A stretch of 37,085 nucleotides of DNA from a bacterium BMS3Bbin10 (GCA_002897995.1 BDTT01000121.1:1-37085); one strand, 5' to 3'; positions 14,821-23,049 are shown, counted from the first letter of the stretch. The notes: a model not told the origin generated them from the letters alone. Numbers and translations: made by a program.

Positions 14821-16100
14821 CGCCCCAGGAATTCGACTATATACGAGAACTTCTGAAGGAGCGCTCCGGCCTGGTTCTGGGGGACGAAAAGCGTTATCTC
14901 ATCGAATCGCGCCTGATGCCGGTGGCGCGCGATGAGGGAATGGAATCGCTTAGCGATCTTGTGACCAAATTGAAGGGGGTGGGGAGCGAGGCTCTGCGCT
15001 CCAAGGTCACTGAGGCAATGACCATCAACGAGTCGTTCTTCTTCCGTGACAAGACGCCGTTTGAGAATTTCAAGGACATCATCGTACCGGCCATGCTCGC
15101 CTCGTCGCGTTCCGCCAGCCGCTCCATGCGCATCTGGTGCGCGGCGGCTTCAACCGGGCAGGAGCCTTATTCGCTGGCGATCCAGATCAGGGAAATGGAC
15201 GATCTGCTCCGGGGCTGGAATATCGAAATTGTGGCGACGGATCTGAGCGAAGAGGTGCTTGAGAAGGCAAGATCCGGTCTCTACAGCCAGTTCGAGGTTC
15301 AGCGCGGCCTGCCGATCCAGTTGATGGTGAAATATTTCAAGCAGACCGGCAGCCTGTGGCAGATCGATTCCTCCATCCGCTCGATGGTGAAATATCAGCA
15401 TTTCAATCTGCTTGAAGATTACACGCCACTGGGCACATTCGACATTATTTTTTGCCGTAACGTGCTGATATATTTCGATCCGCCGACCAAGACCGACATG
15501 CTGGCGCGTATGGCCCAGCGCATGCGGCCCGACGGTTATCTGGCGCTGGGCGCGGCGGAGACGGTGATCGGCATATCCGATGATTTCAAGACGGTTTCCG
15601 GGGCGCGGGGGTTATACGCCCTGCAAGCCGGCACCGGGACAGCGGCGATCTCTCCCGCCGGCAGCGTTGCGGCCCGGCCGGCAGCAACGGCGGCAACGGC
15701 GACTTCCGCACTGGCGAGACCATTGGCGGCGGCGGCGGCAACGGCGACTTCCGCACTGGCGAGACCAATGGCGCCGGCAACCGCACCTGCAACGCCTGCA
15801 ACACCTGCGGCGGCAAGGCCATTGGCGGCAGCGGCGGCGGCACCTGCGGCGGCGGCAACCGCGACTTCCGCACTGGCGAGACCAATGGCGGCAGCGGCGG
15901 CGGCACCTGCGGCGGTGGCAACTTCCGCACCGGCGAAACCCATGGCGCCGGCAACCGCACCTGCAACGCCTGCAACACCTGCGGCGGCAAGGCCGGCGGC
16001 GCCAATGACGCCGGCTGCAACCGCAACCGCAACGCCGGCGTCTTCCCCGGCCGCGGCCCATGCCGCGACGCCCGGCAGCGGTATTTCCCGGCCAATATGA
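14817..16100 (+). CDS. cheR: Chemoreceptor methyltransferase CheR with long repetitive tail
   Basis: The protein has 427 residues, against about 270-290 for ordinary CheR. Residues 1-275 are complete: the N-terminal helical domain (YIRELLKERSGLVLGDEKRY), the SAM-binding loop (IWCAAASTGQEPYSLAI), the DLSEEVLEKAR strand and FDIIFCRNVLIYFD. It methylates receptor glutamates with S-adenosylmethionine. From about 280 to the end comes a tail of Ala, Pro, Thr, Ser and Arg built from repeated units of the TSALARPMA and APATAPATPATPAAARP kind, finishing GSGISRPI. It is likely disordered and could tether CheR within the array, but that is inference. It is the last gene before the terminator at 16154-16187. 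Confidence 0.92.
   Translation: MTPQEFDYIRELLKERSGLVLGDEKRYLIESRLMPVARDEGMESLSDLVTKLKGVGSEALRSKVTEAMTINESFFFRDKTPFENFKDIIVPAMLASSRSASRSMRIWCAAASTGQEPYSLAIQIREMDDLLRGWNIEIVATDLSEEVLEKARSGLYSQFEVQRGLPIQLMVKYFKQTGSLWQIDSSIRSMVKYQHFNLLEDYTPLGTFDIIFCRNVLIYFDPPTKTDMLARMAQRMRPDGYLALGAAETVIGISDDFKTVSGARGLYALQAGTGTAAISPAGSVAARPAATAATATSALARPLAAAAATATSALARPMAPATAPATPATPAAARPLAAAAAAPAAAATATSALARPMAAAAAAPAAVATSAPAKPMAPATAPATPATPAAARPAAPMTPAATATATPASSPAAAHAATPGSGISRPI
15693..16040 (+). repeat. In-frame minisatellite encoding the CheR tail
   Basis: A unit beginning GCAACGGCGACTTCCGCACT occurs near 15693 and 15738, with a close variant near 15857 and a more diverged fourth copy near 15918. Between them is a repeated ACCTGCAACGCCTGCAACAC block (around 15785 and 15958). 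All joints are in frame. Near-identity of distant units suggests recent duplication. Confidence 0.85.
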
Positions 16101-16153
16101 GAAAGAGCCTGGAGCCCGTTCGCCATACCGGCGACTTTCCTCATCCCAATACC

Positions 16154-16187
16154 AAAAAAAGGGACCTCATATGAGGCCCCTGTTTTT
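16154..16187. terminator. Bidirectional intrinsic terminator between cheR and ctrA
   Basis: A7 (16154-16160), then GGGACCTC-ATAT-GAGGCCCC with a single A-C mismatch, then TGTTTTT. With A-run, stem and T-run it can end transcription from both the che operon and the opposing ctrA gene. Confidence 0.9.
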
Positions 16188-16223
16188 GTGTCCGGCGGGG
16201 ACACGGGAATTGGCGCATTGCGG

Positions 16224-16919
16224 TCAGGCGGCTTCGGATTCATCCTCCGGGTCGCGCAGCACATAGCCGCGGCCCCACACCGTCTCGATATAGTGCCTGC
16301 CCTCGATCGCGGCCGCGAGCTTTTTGCGCAGCTTGCAGATGAAAACATCGATGATCTTCAATTCCGGCTCGTCCATGCCGCCATAGAGGTGATTGAGGAA
16401 CATTTCCTTGGTGAGGGTCGTGCCCTTGCGCAGGGAGAGCAGCTCGAGCATCTGATATTCCTTGCCGGTCAGATGCACGCGCTGGCCGTCGACCTCGACC
16501 GTCTTGGCGTCGAGATTGACTTTCAGCTCACCGGTCTGGATGACGGATTGGGCGTGGCCCTTGGAGCGGCGCACAATGGCGTGGATGCGAGCCACAAGCT
16601 CGTCCTTGTGGAACGGCTTGGTCATATAATCGTCGGCGCCAAACCCGAGGCCGCGGACCTTGTCTTCTATCCCTGCAAGCCCTGACAGGATGAGGATTGG
16701 CGTTTGCACCTTGGAAACGCGCAGCGTCTTCAGGACCTCATATCCGCTCATGTCCGGCAGGTTCAGGTCCAGCAGGATGATGTCATAGTCATACAGTTTG
16801 CCGAGATCGACGCCTTCTTCGCCGAGATCGGTCGTATAGACATTAAATCCATCCGATTGCAGCATCAGCTCAATGCTTTGTGCTGTTGCGCTGTCGTCCT
16901 CTATAAGAAGAACCCTCAT
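16224..16919 (-). CDS. ctrA: Cell-cycle master response regulator CtrA
   Basis: The protein has 231 residues from the ATG at 16919, the same length as Caulobacter CtrA; AGAGGA lies just upstream. The longer frame from 16991 is not needed. The receiver domain has [16 protein letters not shown], Asp51 in [13 protein letters not shown], and [16 protein letters not shown]. The OmpR-type winged helix includes [18 protein letters not shown] and ends at [11 protein letters not shown]. The C-terminus is EAA; in Caulobacter the terminal Ala-Ala is needed for ClpXP degradation, so regulated proteolysis is plausible here. CtrA binds TTAA-N7-TTAA and controls flagellar, chemotaxis and division genes. It lies convergent to the che operon and divergent from fliI. 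Confidence 0.97.
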   Translation of the reverse strand: MRVLLIEDDSATAQSIELMLQSDGFNVYTTDLGEEGVDLGKLYDYDIILLDLNLPDMSGYEVLKTLRVSKVQTPILILSGLAGIEDKVRGLGFGADDYMTKPFHKDELVARIHAIVRRSKGHAQSVIQTGELKVNLDAKTVEVDGQRVHLTGKEYQMLELLSLRKGTTLTKEMFLNHLYGGMDEPELKIIDVFICKLRKKLAAAIEGRHYIETVWGRGYVLRDPEDESEAA

Positions 16920-17253
16920 TTCAATCCTCTTTCCCCGGGCCCAACAATGGGCGGTTGCCCCAATCAGTCGGCGCTTATGGCCTGGTCGCAAAATGGTTAA
17001 CTCGAATCAATAATTTAGGTTCGATTAGTTAACAAATCCTAATTTTCGGAAGACGGATGGCTGGTTGCGTGAAACATGGCGGGCCGGCGGGAGGGCGCGG
17101 GAATGCGCATGCCCGTCGGGGTCGTGCGCTGTGTCGGGGGTCTTGCGTCCGCGGGGCATGTGAAAGGCATGAAGGTGCTTGGATCTGTTGACGTTATGCA
17201 CACGGAACACTGATGGCGGGGCCAAAACGAATCACCTGACTCCCCACTGAATA

Positions 17254-17266
17254 GCAAAAGTTTTGC
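17254..17266. promoter_or_regulatory. FlbD-like palindrome upstream of fliI
   Basis: GCAAAAGTTTTGC is a perfect palindrome 122 bp before the fliI start, similar to the palindromes upstream of flhA and fliK. FlbD binding is inferred from the shared pattern and not shown. Confidence 0.4.
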
Positions 17267-17297
17267 CTGTGTACTAATTCACTGAAAACCGATTTGG

Positions 17298-17312
17298 TTT
17301 ACCGGGTCTTAA
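17298..17312. promoter_or_regulatory. CtrA box upstream of fliI
   Basis: TTTA-CCGGGTC-TTAA matches TTAA-N7-TTAA with one mismatch, 76-90 bp before the fliI start. Confidence 0.6.
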
Positions 17313-17388
17313 TGGTCAGGGCACACAATCAGCGACAGGGGGAAGCCGCAAGAAGCCAGGATGCTTCAAGGCTCCACAAAAATGGAGG

Positions 17389-18744
17389 ATGTCAGTGCAG
17401 GCATTGCTTTGCGAGATCGCGGCAGTACCGGGGGCGGAAATCTTTGGCCGCGTACGTTCCGTACAAGGATTACTGGTTGAGATAGCCGGACCTGTCAGCG
17501 CCATGAGCGTGGGTTCGCGCGTGCGCATCGTGGAAGGGCTGCGCGGTGCGATCACCTGCGAGGTTGTCGGCTTCCGCAATGGCCGCGCCCTGGCGCTGCC
17601 TTTCGGGCCGCTGGAAGGCGTGCGCATGGGGGCAAAGGCCATATTGGAGCCGGCGGCGCCTGTGGTGCGGCCCTCCAATGCCTGGCTTGGCCGGATCATC
17701 AATGCGCTGGGCGAACCCATCGATGGCAAAGGGCCGCTCATTTCCGGCCCTGACTCTTATCCGCTCAAGGCCTGCCCGCCGCCGGCGCACCGGCGCAGCC
17801 GCGTCGGCGGGGCGATCGATCTGGGTGTGCGGGCGCTCAACTCGTTCATCACCTGCTGCAAGGGCCAGCGCATGGGTATATTCGCCGGCTCGGGGGTCGG
17901 CAAATCGGTCCTGCTGTCCATGCTGGCGCGCTACACTGCCTGCGATGTGTCGGTGATCGGCCTGATCGGTGAGCGCGGGCGCGAGGTTCAGGAATTCATC
18001 GAAGACAATCTGGGCGAGGAGGGACTGGCGAAATCCGTTCTTGTCGTCGCCACCTCCGACGAGGCCGCGCTGATGCGCCGCCAGGCCGCCCATCTGACCA
18101 TGACGCTTTCGGAATATTTCCGCGACCAGGGCAAGGAGGTGCTGTGCATGATCGACAGCATCACCCGTTTTGCCATGGCGCAGCGCGAGATCGGTCTGGC
18201 CGGCGGTGAGCCGCCGACAACGAAAGGTTACACGCCGACGGTGTTTTCCGAGCTGCCCCGCCTGCTTGAGCGGGCCGGGCCCGGAACGGGCGAGGGGGCG
18301 ATTACCGGCCTGTTCACCGTGCTCGTCGAAGGCGACGATCACAATGAACCCATCGCCGACGCGGTGCGGGCCATACTGGACGGTCACATCGTCATGGAGC
18401 GCTCCATCGCCGAGCGCGGGCGCTATCCGGCCATCAATGTCCTGAAATCCGTTTCGCGGACCATGCCGGACTGCATCGACGAGGAGCACCGGCCGCTGGT
18501 GACGCGCGCGCGCCAGCTGATGTCCACATTTTCCGATATGGAAGAGCTTATCCGCCTTGGCGCCTACCGGAAGGGGTCATCCCCGGAAGTAGACGAGGCG
18601 ATTGCCTATCAGCCGATGCTGGAGGCTTTTTTGAGCCAGACCAAGAATGAACATGCCTCCATCGAGGCCGGATATGATGAATTGGCACGGATATTGAATA
18701 GCAGTGAGTTGCAGTCAGAACAAAGTGAAGGTGTTGAGTCATGA
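17389..18744 (+). CDS. fliI: Flagellum-specific ATPase FliI
   Basis: The protein has 451 residues. It is the F1-beta-like ATPase that powers early steps of flagellar type III export at the cytoplasmic face of the basal body. The Walker A loop GSGVGKS is at 167-173, followed by [12 protein letters not shown], the Walker B region [20 protein letters not shown] and [19 protein letters not shown]-like residues (here GAITGLFTV). GGAGG directly abuts the ATG at 17389, which is too close for efficient use. The in-frame GTG at 17395 has ideal 6-bp spacing, so the true protein may start two residues later. fliJ overlaps its stop by ATGA. Confidence 0.95.
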   Translation: MSVQALLCEIAAVPGAEIFGRVRSVQGLLVEIAGPVSAMSVGSRVRIVEGLRGAITCEVVGFRNGRALALPFGPLEGVRMGAKAILEPAAPVVRPSNAWLGRIINALGEPIDGKGPLISGPDSYPLKACPPPAHRRSRVGGAIDLGVRALNSFITCCKGQRMGIFAGSGVGKSVLLSMLARYTACDVSVIGLIGERGREVQEFIEDNLGEEGLAKSVLVVATSDEAALMRRQAAHLTMTLSEYFRDQGKEVLCMIDSITRFAMAQREIGLAGGEPPTTKGYTPTVFSELPRLLERAGPGTGEGAITGLFTVLVEGDDHNEPIADAVRAILDGHIVMERSIAERGRYPAINVLKSVSRTMPDCIDEEHRPLVTRARQLMSTFSDMEELIRLGAYRKGSSPEVDEAIAYQPMLEAFLSQTKNEHASIEAGYDELARILNSSELQSEQSEGVES

Positions 18745-19166
18745 GGTCACGCAAAACGCTGATACAGCTTCGTCGCTTCGAGGTTGATGAACGGCGGCAA
18801 ACCGTCGCCGATATCGAGACCATGATGGGGGAACTCCAGCAAATGGTCGTGGATCTCGAGCGTCAGATCCAGGTCGAGCAGGAAAAAGCCGGAGTGGACG
18901 ATATCAATCATTTCGCCTATCCGACCTTCGCCAAGGCGGCGATCCAGCGGCGGGACAATCTGAAGAACTCGGTTCGGGACCTCGAGGTCAAGCTCGAGGA
19001 GGCCCGCGATCAGCTGGCGGAGGCCTTCGAGGAACTCAAGAAAGTCGAGCTGATCGAGGAACGTGACGCGGAACGTATCCGCACGCAAACCGCCGCGCGC
19101 GAACAGGCCGAACTCGACGAAATCGGCCTCATGCGGAATATGCGCCTGGCGGGCGACAGCCACTAG
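18741..19166 (+). CDS. fliJ: Flagellar export protein FliJ
   Basis: The protein has 141 residues, almost entirely a long antiparallel coiled coil rich in Glu, Arg, Gln and Leu (for example [18 protein letters not shown] and [18 protein letters not shown]). Position directly after fliI, the ATGA overlap, size and coiled-coil pattern identify it as FliJ, the stalk-like partner of the FliI ring that couples the ATPase to FlhA. Sequence conservation in this family is weak, so the call leans on context. Confidence 0.85.
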   Translation: MRSRKTLIQLRRFEVDERRQTVADIETMMGELQQMVVDLERQIQVEQEKAGVDDINHFAYPTFAKAAIQRRDNLKNSVRDLEVKLEEARDQLAEAFEELKKVELIEERDAERIRTQTAAREQAELDEIGLMRNMRLAGDSH

Positions 19167-19294
19167 GATCAGGACCCATTAACTGCATCCATTCCGCGCG
19201 GGCCAGGGTAAAGCCATAAGGCACAAATACGCTTCCGTCTCCGGCGCCAGAGCATGCTATTCATTGCCCTGGCTGCGCGGGCATGGTTGCGTTT

Positions 19295-19401
19295 GACCTG
19301 GATCGCTTCATGTTTTGATGGAATCAAAACAGCGATCTAACTTTTTGTTTATGCGTATCATTTTTCCGATAACCGGTTTCCACTTATCGGTGATACGCAC
19401 T
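19295..19401 (+). repeat. Two-hairpin repeat element, copy 1
   Basis: Hairpin 1 (19301-19337) is GATCGC, spacer, GTTTTGAT-GGA-ATCAAAAC, GCGATC. Hairpin 2 (19352-19399) is TGCGTATCA, then CCGATAA, a short loop, TTATCGG and TGATACGCA. The element lies between fliJ and yajQ. Both stems are perfect in this copy. Confidence 0.9.
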
Positions 19402-19457
19402 AGGCTCGCGGATATTCGTTTCGAAACGCACCGCACAGACACCTCAAGGAGGCGCCC

Positions 19458-19943
19458 ATGCCCTCATTCGACATCGTCTCGAAAACCGACCTGAGCGAGG
19501 TCGCAAACGCCATTGCCAATATGCAGCGCGAAATGGAGCAGCGTTACGATTTCAAGGGCGCGAACTGCCGGATCGAGCAGAAAGACGCGGAGATAACGCT
19601 CCATGCGGATGACGATCTGAAGCTGCGGCAGATGCATGAAATGCTGCAGGGACATTTGACGCGGCGCAAGATCGACGCCGGCGCGCTGGACTATTCCAAT
19701 CCCGAACCCGCCGCCGGCCAGTCCGTGCGGCAGGTGGCGCTGGTGCGCCAGGGCATCGACCGCGACGTGGCCAAAAAGCTGGTCAAGGACCTCAAAAGCG
19801 CCAAGATCAAGGTCCAGGTGGCCATCCAGGGCGATGAGCTCAGGGTCACGGGCAAAAAGCGCGACGACCTCCAGGCGGCGATCGCCCATGTGAAGGCCAT
19901 GAAGACCGGCCTGCCGCTCCAGTTCGTGAATATGCGGGATTAG
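19458..19943 (+). CDS. yajQ: YajQ-family nucleotide-binding protein
   Basis: The protein has 161 residues, the typical YajQ length. It opens with the family signature MPSFDIVSKTDLSEVANAI and continues with RYDFKGANCRIE, LVRQGIDRDVAKKLVKDLK and the C-terminal GLPLQFVNMRD. YajQ proteins have two RRM-like folds; a Xanthomonas member binds cyclic di-GMP and acts as a transcriptional cofactor, and other members bind RNA or nucleotides. AAGGAGG lies a few bases before the ATG. It is flanked by repeat copies 1 and 2, and its TAG stop shares its last base with copy 2. Its position among flagellar genes could link c-di-GMP to motility, but it may be coincidental. Confidence 0.95.
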   Translation: MPSFDIVSKTDLSEVANAIANMQREMEQRYDFKGANCRIEQKDAEITLHADDDLKLRQMHEMLQGHLTRRKIDAGALDYSNPEPAAGQSVRQVALVRQGIDRDVAKKLVKDLKSAKIKVQVAIQGDELRVTGKKRDDLQAAIAHVKAMKTGLPLQFVNMRD

Positions 19944-20065
19944 ATCGCTTCATGTTTTGATGGAATCAAAACCGCGATCTTGACTTTGTTTATGCGTATC
20001 ATTCTTCCGATAACCGGTTCCCATCCCCGCCTTCGCGGGGGACATGCTTATCGGTGATACGCACT
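19943..20065 (+). repeat. Two-hairpin repeat element, copy 2, with nested hairpin
   Basis: It begins at the last base of the yajQ stop codon. Hairpin 1 is at 19943-19979 and hairpin 2 at 19993-20063. The loop of hairpin 2 is enlarged by an extra palindrome, TCCCCGCCTTCGCGGGGA (20024-20041), absent from copies 1 and 3, as if a second small element had inserted into the first. Confidence 0.9.
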
Positions 20066-20162
20066 GGCATCCGGACTCCAAGGATTGGACCGAAAAGCAA
20101 ATACATGTGATTTCTCATCCTACGGACAATGGCGCTAGGTTTGTGCGGGGCGAGGAGTGGTT

Positions 20163-20672
20163 ATGGCGAGAGTGTTGCTTCAGGTTGCCGCGGTTGCCGC
20201 GGTGGGCGTCCTGAGCGCCTGCGGTTCAACCGGCGGCGGCAATGCGCCCGTCTCCCGGGGGCCGACGACGATCGTCAAGGGCTCATCGCCCGTGCAGCTC
20301 TACAACCATATTGCGCGGCAGGTCCGCGCCTGCTGGCTCAATCCGGCCGACCCCGTGCTGACGAAACATGTGTTTCGCGCCGAAGCTCCGGCCGGCGGCG
20401 GCCCCGGAGGCCGTGCGGCCAAGATTGAGATTCACGAGCAGACCAAAGACCTCAAACGCGGTCTCAAGGCCTTCTCAATTGATTTCCAGCCGCGCCGGGA
20501 CGGCACCCAGATCGTTGCCCGGAATCTCCGCCTGCCCTATGCGCTGGGGCAAAAAATGATGTCGGATGTCGGGTTCTGGGCGCAAGGGGGCGCGAATTGC
20601 GACGGGCCGGTGGAGGCTCCGAGCGGCGGCGTGGCGCGCGGGTCCGTTTCCGGGCCCAGGGTGACGCAATGA
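20163..20672 (+). CDS. Predicted lipoprotein
   Basis: The protein has 169 residues. I choose the ATG at 20163 because GAGGAG ends 5 bp before it; a GTG at 20157 is in frame but overlaps that site. The N-terminus (MARVLLQVAAVAAVGVLSAC) ends in a lipobox LSAC, so it should be lipid-anchored at Cys20 and face the periplasm. The body contains LYNHIARQVRACWLNPADP and a central Gly-rich stretch. It ends with YALGQKMMSDVGFWAQGGANCDG and a Ser/Gly-rich tail. Two further Cys (in RACW and NCDG) may form a disulfide. I do not recognise a family. It lies between repeat copies 2 and 3, inside the flagellar region, and convergent to flhA. Confidence 0.75.
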   Translation: MARVLLQVAAVAAVGVLSACGSTGGGNAPVSRGPTTIVKGSSPVQLYNHIARQVRACWLNPADPVLTKHVFRAEAPAGGGPGGRAAKIEIHEQTKDLKRGLKAFSIDFQPRRDGTQIVARNLRLPYALGQKMMSDVGFWAQGGANCDGPVEAPSGGVARGSVSGPRVTQ

Positions 20673-20706
20673 GCCTGCTTAGCGGTGCGGCACGCGGAGC
20701 CGGCAT

Positions 20707-20814
20707 GACCTGGACCGCTTCATGTTTCGATGGAATCGAAACCGCGATCTGACTTTTTATTTATGCGTATCGTTTTTCCGATAACCGGTTCCCGCTTACC
20801 GGCGATACGCACTA
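20707..20814 (+). repeat. Two-hairpin repeat element, copy 3
   Basis: Hairpin 1 has GTTTCGAT-GGA-ATCGAAAC and hairpin 2 has TGCGTATCG/CGATACGCA. Both differ from copies 1 and 2 by compensated base-pair changes. Its last bases form the flhA stop codon on the minus strand. Confidence 0.9.
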
Positions 20815-22977
20815 AACCTGCCCGACGGTTTTGAGCTTGGCTTGCGGGTGCACTTCGTTTTGGGAGAGCACCGGCGTTTGCGGGCGGAACCGCTCTATGA
20901 TCTGCCGCACAAAGTAACGGATGCCGGGGCTCGTCAGAAGCACGGGCGCCTCGCCGGCCTCGCCCGCCGTCTCAAAGGCGGCGCGCAGTTCCTTGACGAA
21001 CTCCTGCAACCGGCTTGGGACCATCGCCAGCTGCCGGTCGTCTCCCTCGCCGACGATCGCTTCGGCGAATTCATGCTCCCATTTCGGAGAAAGCGTCACC
21101 AGCGGCAGATACCCGTTCGGGCTCACATGCGAGGCGCAGATTTGCCGCGCAAGCCGCGTGCGCACATGCTCGGTGAGGGGCTGAACGGCCTGGGTGAATC
21201 CCGACGCTTCCGCGATGCCCTCCAGAATGGTCGACAGATCGCGAATCGAAACCCGCTCGCCCAGCAGGGATTGCAGGACGCGCTGAACGGTCGAGGCGCT
21301 GACCTGGGCCGGGACCACGTCATCCAGCAGCTTTTTCGACTTGTCGGGCAGACGGTCGAGCAGGGACTGCATCTCGCCATAGGAGAGCAGCTCGGACATA
21401 TGCACCTTGAGAGCCTCGGTCAGATGCGTGGAAATGACCGTCACCGGATCGACCACCGTATAGCCCTTGAAGACGGCTTCATCGCGTAAGTTCGCGTCGA
21501 TCCAGGTGGCCGGCAGGCCGAAGGTCGGCTCCTTGGTATGGTTGCCGGGCAGCTCGATCTGGGCGCCCTGCGGGTCCATGGCCATATATTGCTCGGGGAA
21601 AAGGGTGCCGTTGCCCGCCTCGACCTCTTTCACCTTGATGACATAGTCGTTGGCGCCCAGCTGCATGTTATCGAGAATGCGCACCGACGGCATGACGAAG
21701 CCCATGTCCGATGCGAGCTGGCGCCGCAGCGCCTTGATCTGCTCGGTCAGCTTGTCGGAGTCGCCCAGCGGATCGTTGATCATGGGCACCAGCCCGTAGC
21801 CAAGCTCCAGCCGCAGCTCGTCCATGTGGAGCGTCTCGGAAATCGGCTCTTCCTTGGGCTCGGCCGCTTCGGCGGTTTCGGCCTGCTTCACGGCGGCCTC
21901 GGTCTCAATCTTTTCTTTCTTGTTTTTCACCGCATGCCAGGCGAACCCGCCCGCCAGCACCGACAGCCCGAGGAAGGGAATGAGCGGGATGCCCGGCAGC
22001 ATGGCCATGCCGCCCATCACGAATGACGACATTCCCAGCGCTTTGGGATAACCCGACAGCTGTTGCACGAACGCCTTGTCGGCGGCGCCGTCCACACCGG
22101 CCTTGGAAACCAGCAGGCCGGCCGCGGTGGAGACGATAAGCGCGGGGATTTGCGAGACCAGCCCGTCACCGATGGTCAGCAGGGTGTAGGTCTGCCCCGC
22201 TTCGGCCATCGACAGGCCGTTTTGCCCGACGCCGACGATCATGCCGCCGATGATGTTGATGAAGGTAATCAGCAGGCCGGCGATGGCGTCGCCGCGCACA
22301 AATTTCGAGGCGCCGTCCATGGCGCCGAAAAAGGAGGATTCATCTTCCAGTTTCTTGCGCCGGGCGCGCGCCTCATCCTCGTTGATGAGCCCGGCGGAGA
22401 GGTCCGCGTCAATGGCCATCTGTTTGCCGGGCATGGCGTCGAGCGTGAAGCGGGCGGCAACTTCCGCGATCCGGCCCGAACCCTTGGTGATGACGACGAA
22501 ATTCACGATTACCAGGATGGCGAACACAATGATACCAATGACGAAATTGCCCTGCATGACGAAGTTGCCAAAGGCCTCGATGACATATCCGGCGGCGTCC
22601 GTTCCCTCATGCCCGTTTGTCAGGATCAGCCGCGTGGACGCCATGTTGAGCGCCAGGCGGATCATCGTCGCGATCAGCAGGATCGTGGGGAATGCGGAAA
22701 ACTCAAGCGGCGTGTGAATGAACAGCGCCGTCATGAGGATGAGGACCGCGAAGGTAATCGACACGGCGAGAAAAAAGTCCAGCATGACGGCCGGCATCGG
22801 CAGGATGAGGACGACCAGAATGGTGACGATGCCAAGCGCCAGCCCGAAGTCCCCGCGCCTCAGGAAACCGACCAGTTCCCCGAGCACGGCCAGCGCGGAG
22901 CCGGCGCCGGTGCCGGATGCCGCTGGTTTGCCGGGCTCTGGGGCGGGTATCGGCCCTGCTGCTGTCGTGTCGCTCAT
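20812..22977 (-). CDS. flhA: Flagellar export gate protein FlhA
   Basis: The protein has 721 residues from the ATG at 22977 (MSDTTAAGPIPAPEPGKPAA), preceded by GGGGAG; an upstream frame to 23031 adds 18 residues without support. The N-terminal half has about eight transmembrane helices (residues about 35-340). The FHIPEP-family cytoplasmic loop has GRIAEVAARFTLDAMPGKQM followed by IDADLSAGLI. The C-terminal half (about 370-721) is the cytoplasmic ring domain that binds export chaperones and FliJ. FlhA forms a nonamer in the export gate. It is transcribed away from flbD, with its own control region carrying a CtrA box, a GGCAA...TTGCC palindrome and G-tracts. Confidence 0.97.
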   Translation of the reverse strand: MSDTTAAGPIPAPEPGKPAASGTGAGSALAVLGELVGFLRRGDFGLALGIVTILVVLILPMPAVMLDFFLAVSITFAVLILMTALFIHTPLEFSAFPTILLIATMIRLALNMASTRLILTNGHEGTDAAGYVIEAFGNFVMQGNFVIGIIVFAILVIVNFVVITKGSGRIAEVAARFTLDAMPGKQMAIDADLSAGLINEDEARARRKKLEDESSFFGAMDGASKFVRGDAIAGLLITFINIIGGMIVGVGQNGLSMAEAGQTYTLLTIGDGLVSQIPALIVSTAAGLLVSKAGVDGAADKAFVQQLSGYPKALGMSSFVMGGMAMLPGIPLIPFLGLSVLAGGFAWHAVKNKKEKIETEAAVKQAETAEAAEPKEEPISETLHMDELRLELGYGLVPMINDPLGDSDKLTEQIKALRRQLASDMGFVMPSVRILDNMQLGANDYVIKVKEVEAGNGTLFPEQYMAMDPQGAQIELPGNHTKEPTFGLPATWIDANLRDEAVFKGYTVVDPVTVISTHLTEALKVHMSELLSYGEMQSLLDRLPDKSKKLLDDVVPAQVSASTVQRVLQSLLGERVSIRDLSTILEGIAEASGFTQAVQPLTEHVRTRLARQICASHVSPNGYLPLVTLSPKWEHEFAEAIVGEGDDRQLAMVPSRLQEFVKELRAAFETAGEAGEAPVLLTSPGIRYFVRQIIERFRPQTPVLSQNEVHPQAKLKTVGQV

Positions 22978-23026
22978 GCTCGATGGACTCCCCTCAGCCG
23001 GGAGAGCCCGGCCGGATAAACTGCTA

Positions 23027-23039
23027 GGCAATATTTGCC
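23027..23039. promoter_or_regulatory. FlbD-like palindrome upstream of flhA
   Basis: On the minus strand GGCAA-ATA-TTGCC is a perfect inverted repeat 50-62 bp before the flhA start, 10 bp from the CtrA box. In Caulobacter FlbD represses an early flagellar promoter, and this position would suit that role. Binding is inferred. Confidence 0.45.
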
Positions 23040-23049
23040 GCCCATATGG

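Larger units (their letters stand above)
16920..17388. promoter_or_regulatory. ctrA: Shared ctrA-fliI control region
   Basis: I find no gene in these 469 bp. On the ctrA side are two GTTAAC half-sites facing each other (16996-17001 and 17028-17033). Between them is a GAATC site (17004-17008) that fits the CcrM target GANTC, with further GANTC sites at 17229-17233 and 17238-17242. On the fliI side are a GCAAAAGTTTTGC palindrome and a CtrA box, listed separately. In Caulobacter ctrA is autoregulated and methylation-sensitive through such elements; that the same holds here is inferred. Confidence 0.6.

Noticed and set aside
15536-16348. Long minus-strand open frames opposite the cheR tail
   Set aside because: They are Ala/Gly/Val- or Arg/Pro-rich translations of the GC-rich minisatellite and cross the cheR-ctrA terminator; cheR on the plus strand is clearly the coding frame.
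22063-23019. Long plus-strand open frame opposite flhA
   Set aside because: It is the antisense of a conserved transmembrane gene and is rich in Arg, Gly, His and Asp with no recognisable domain.
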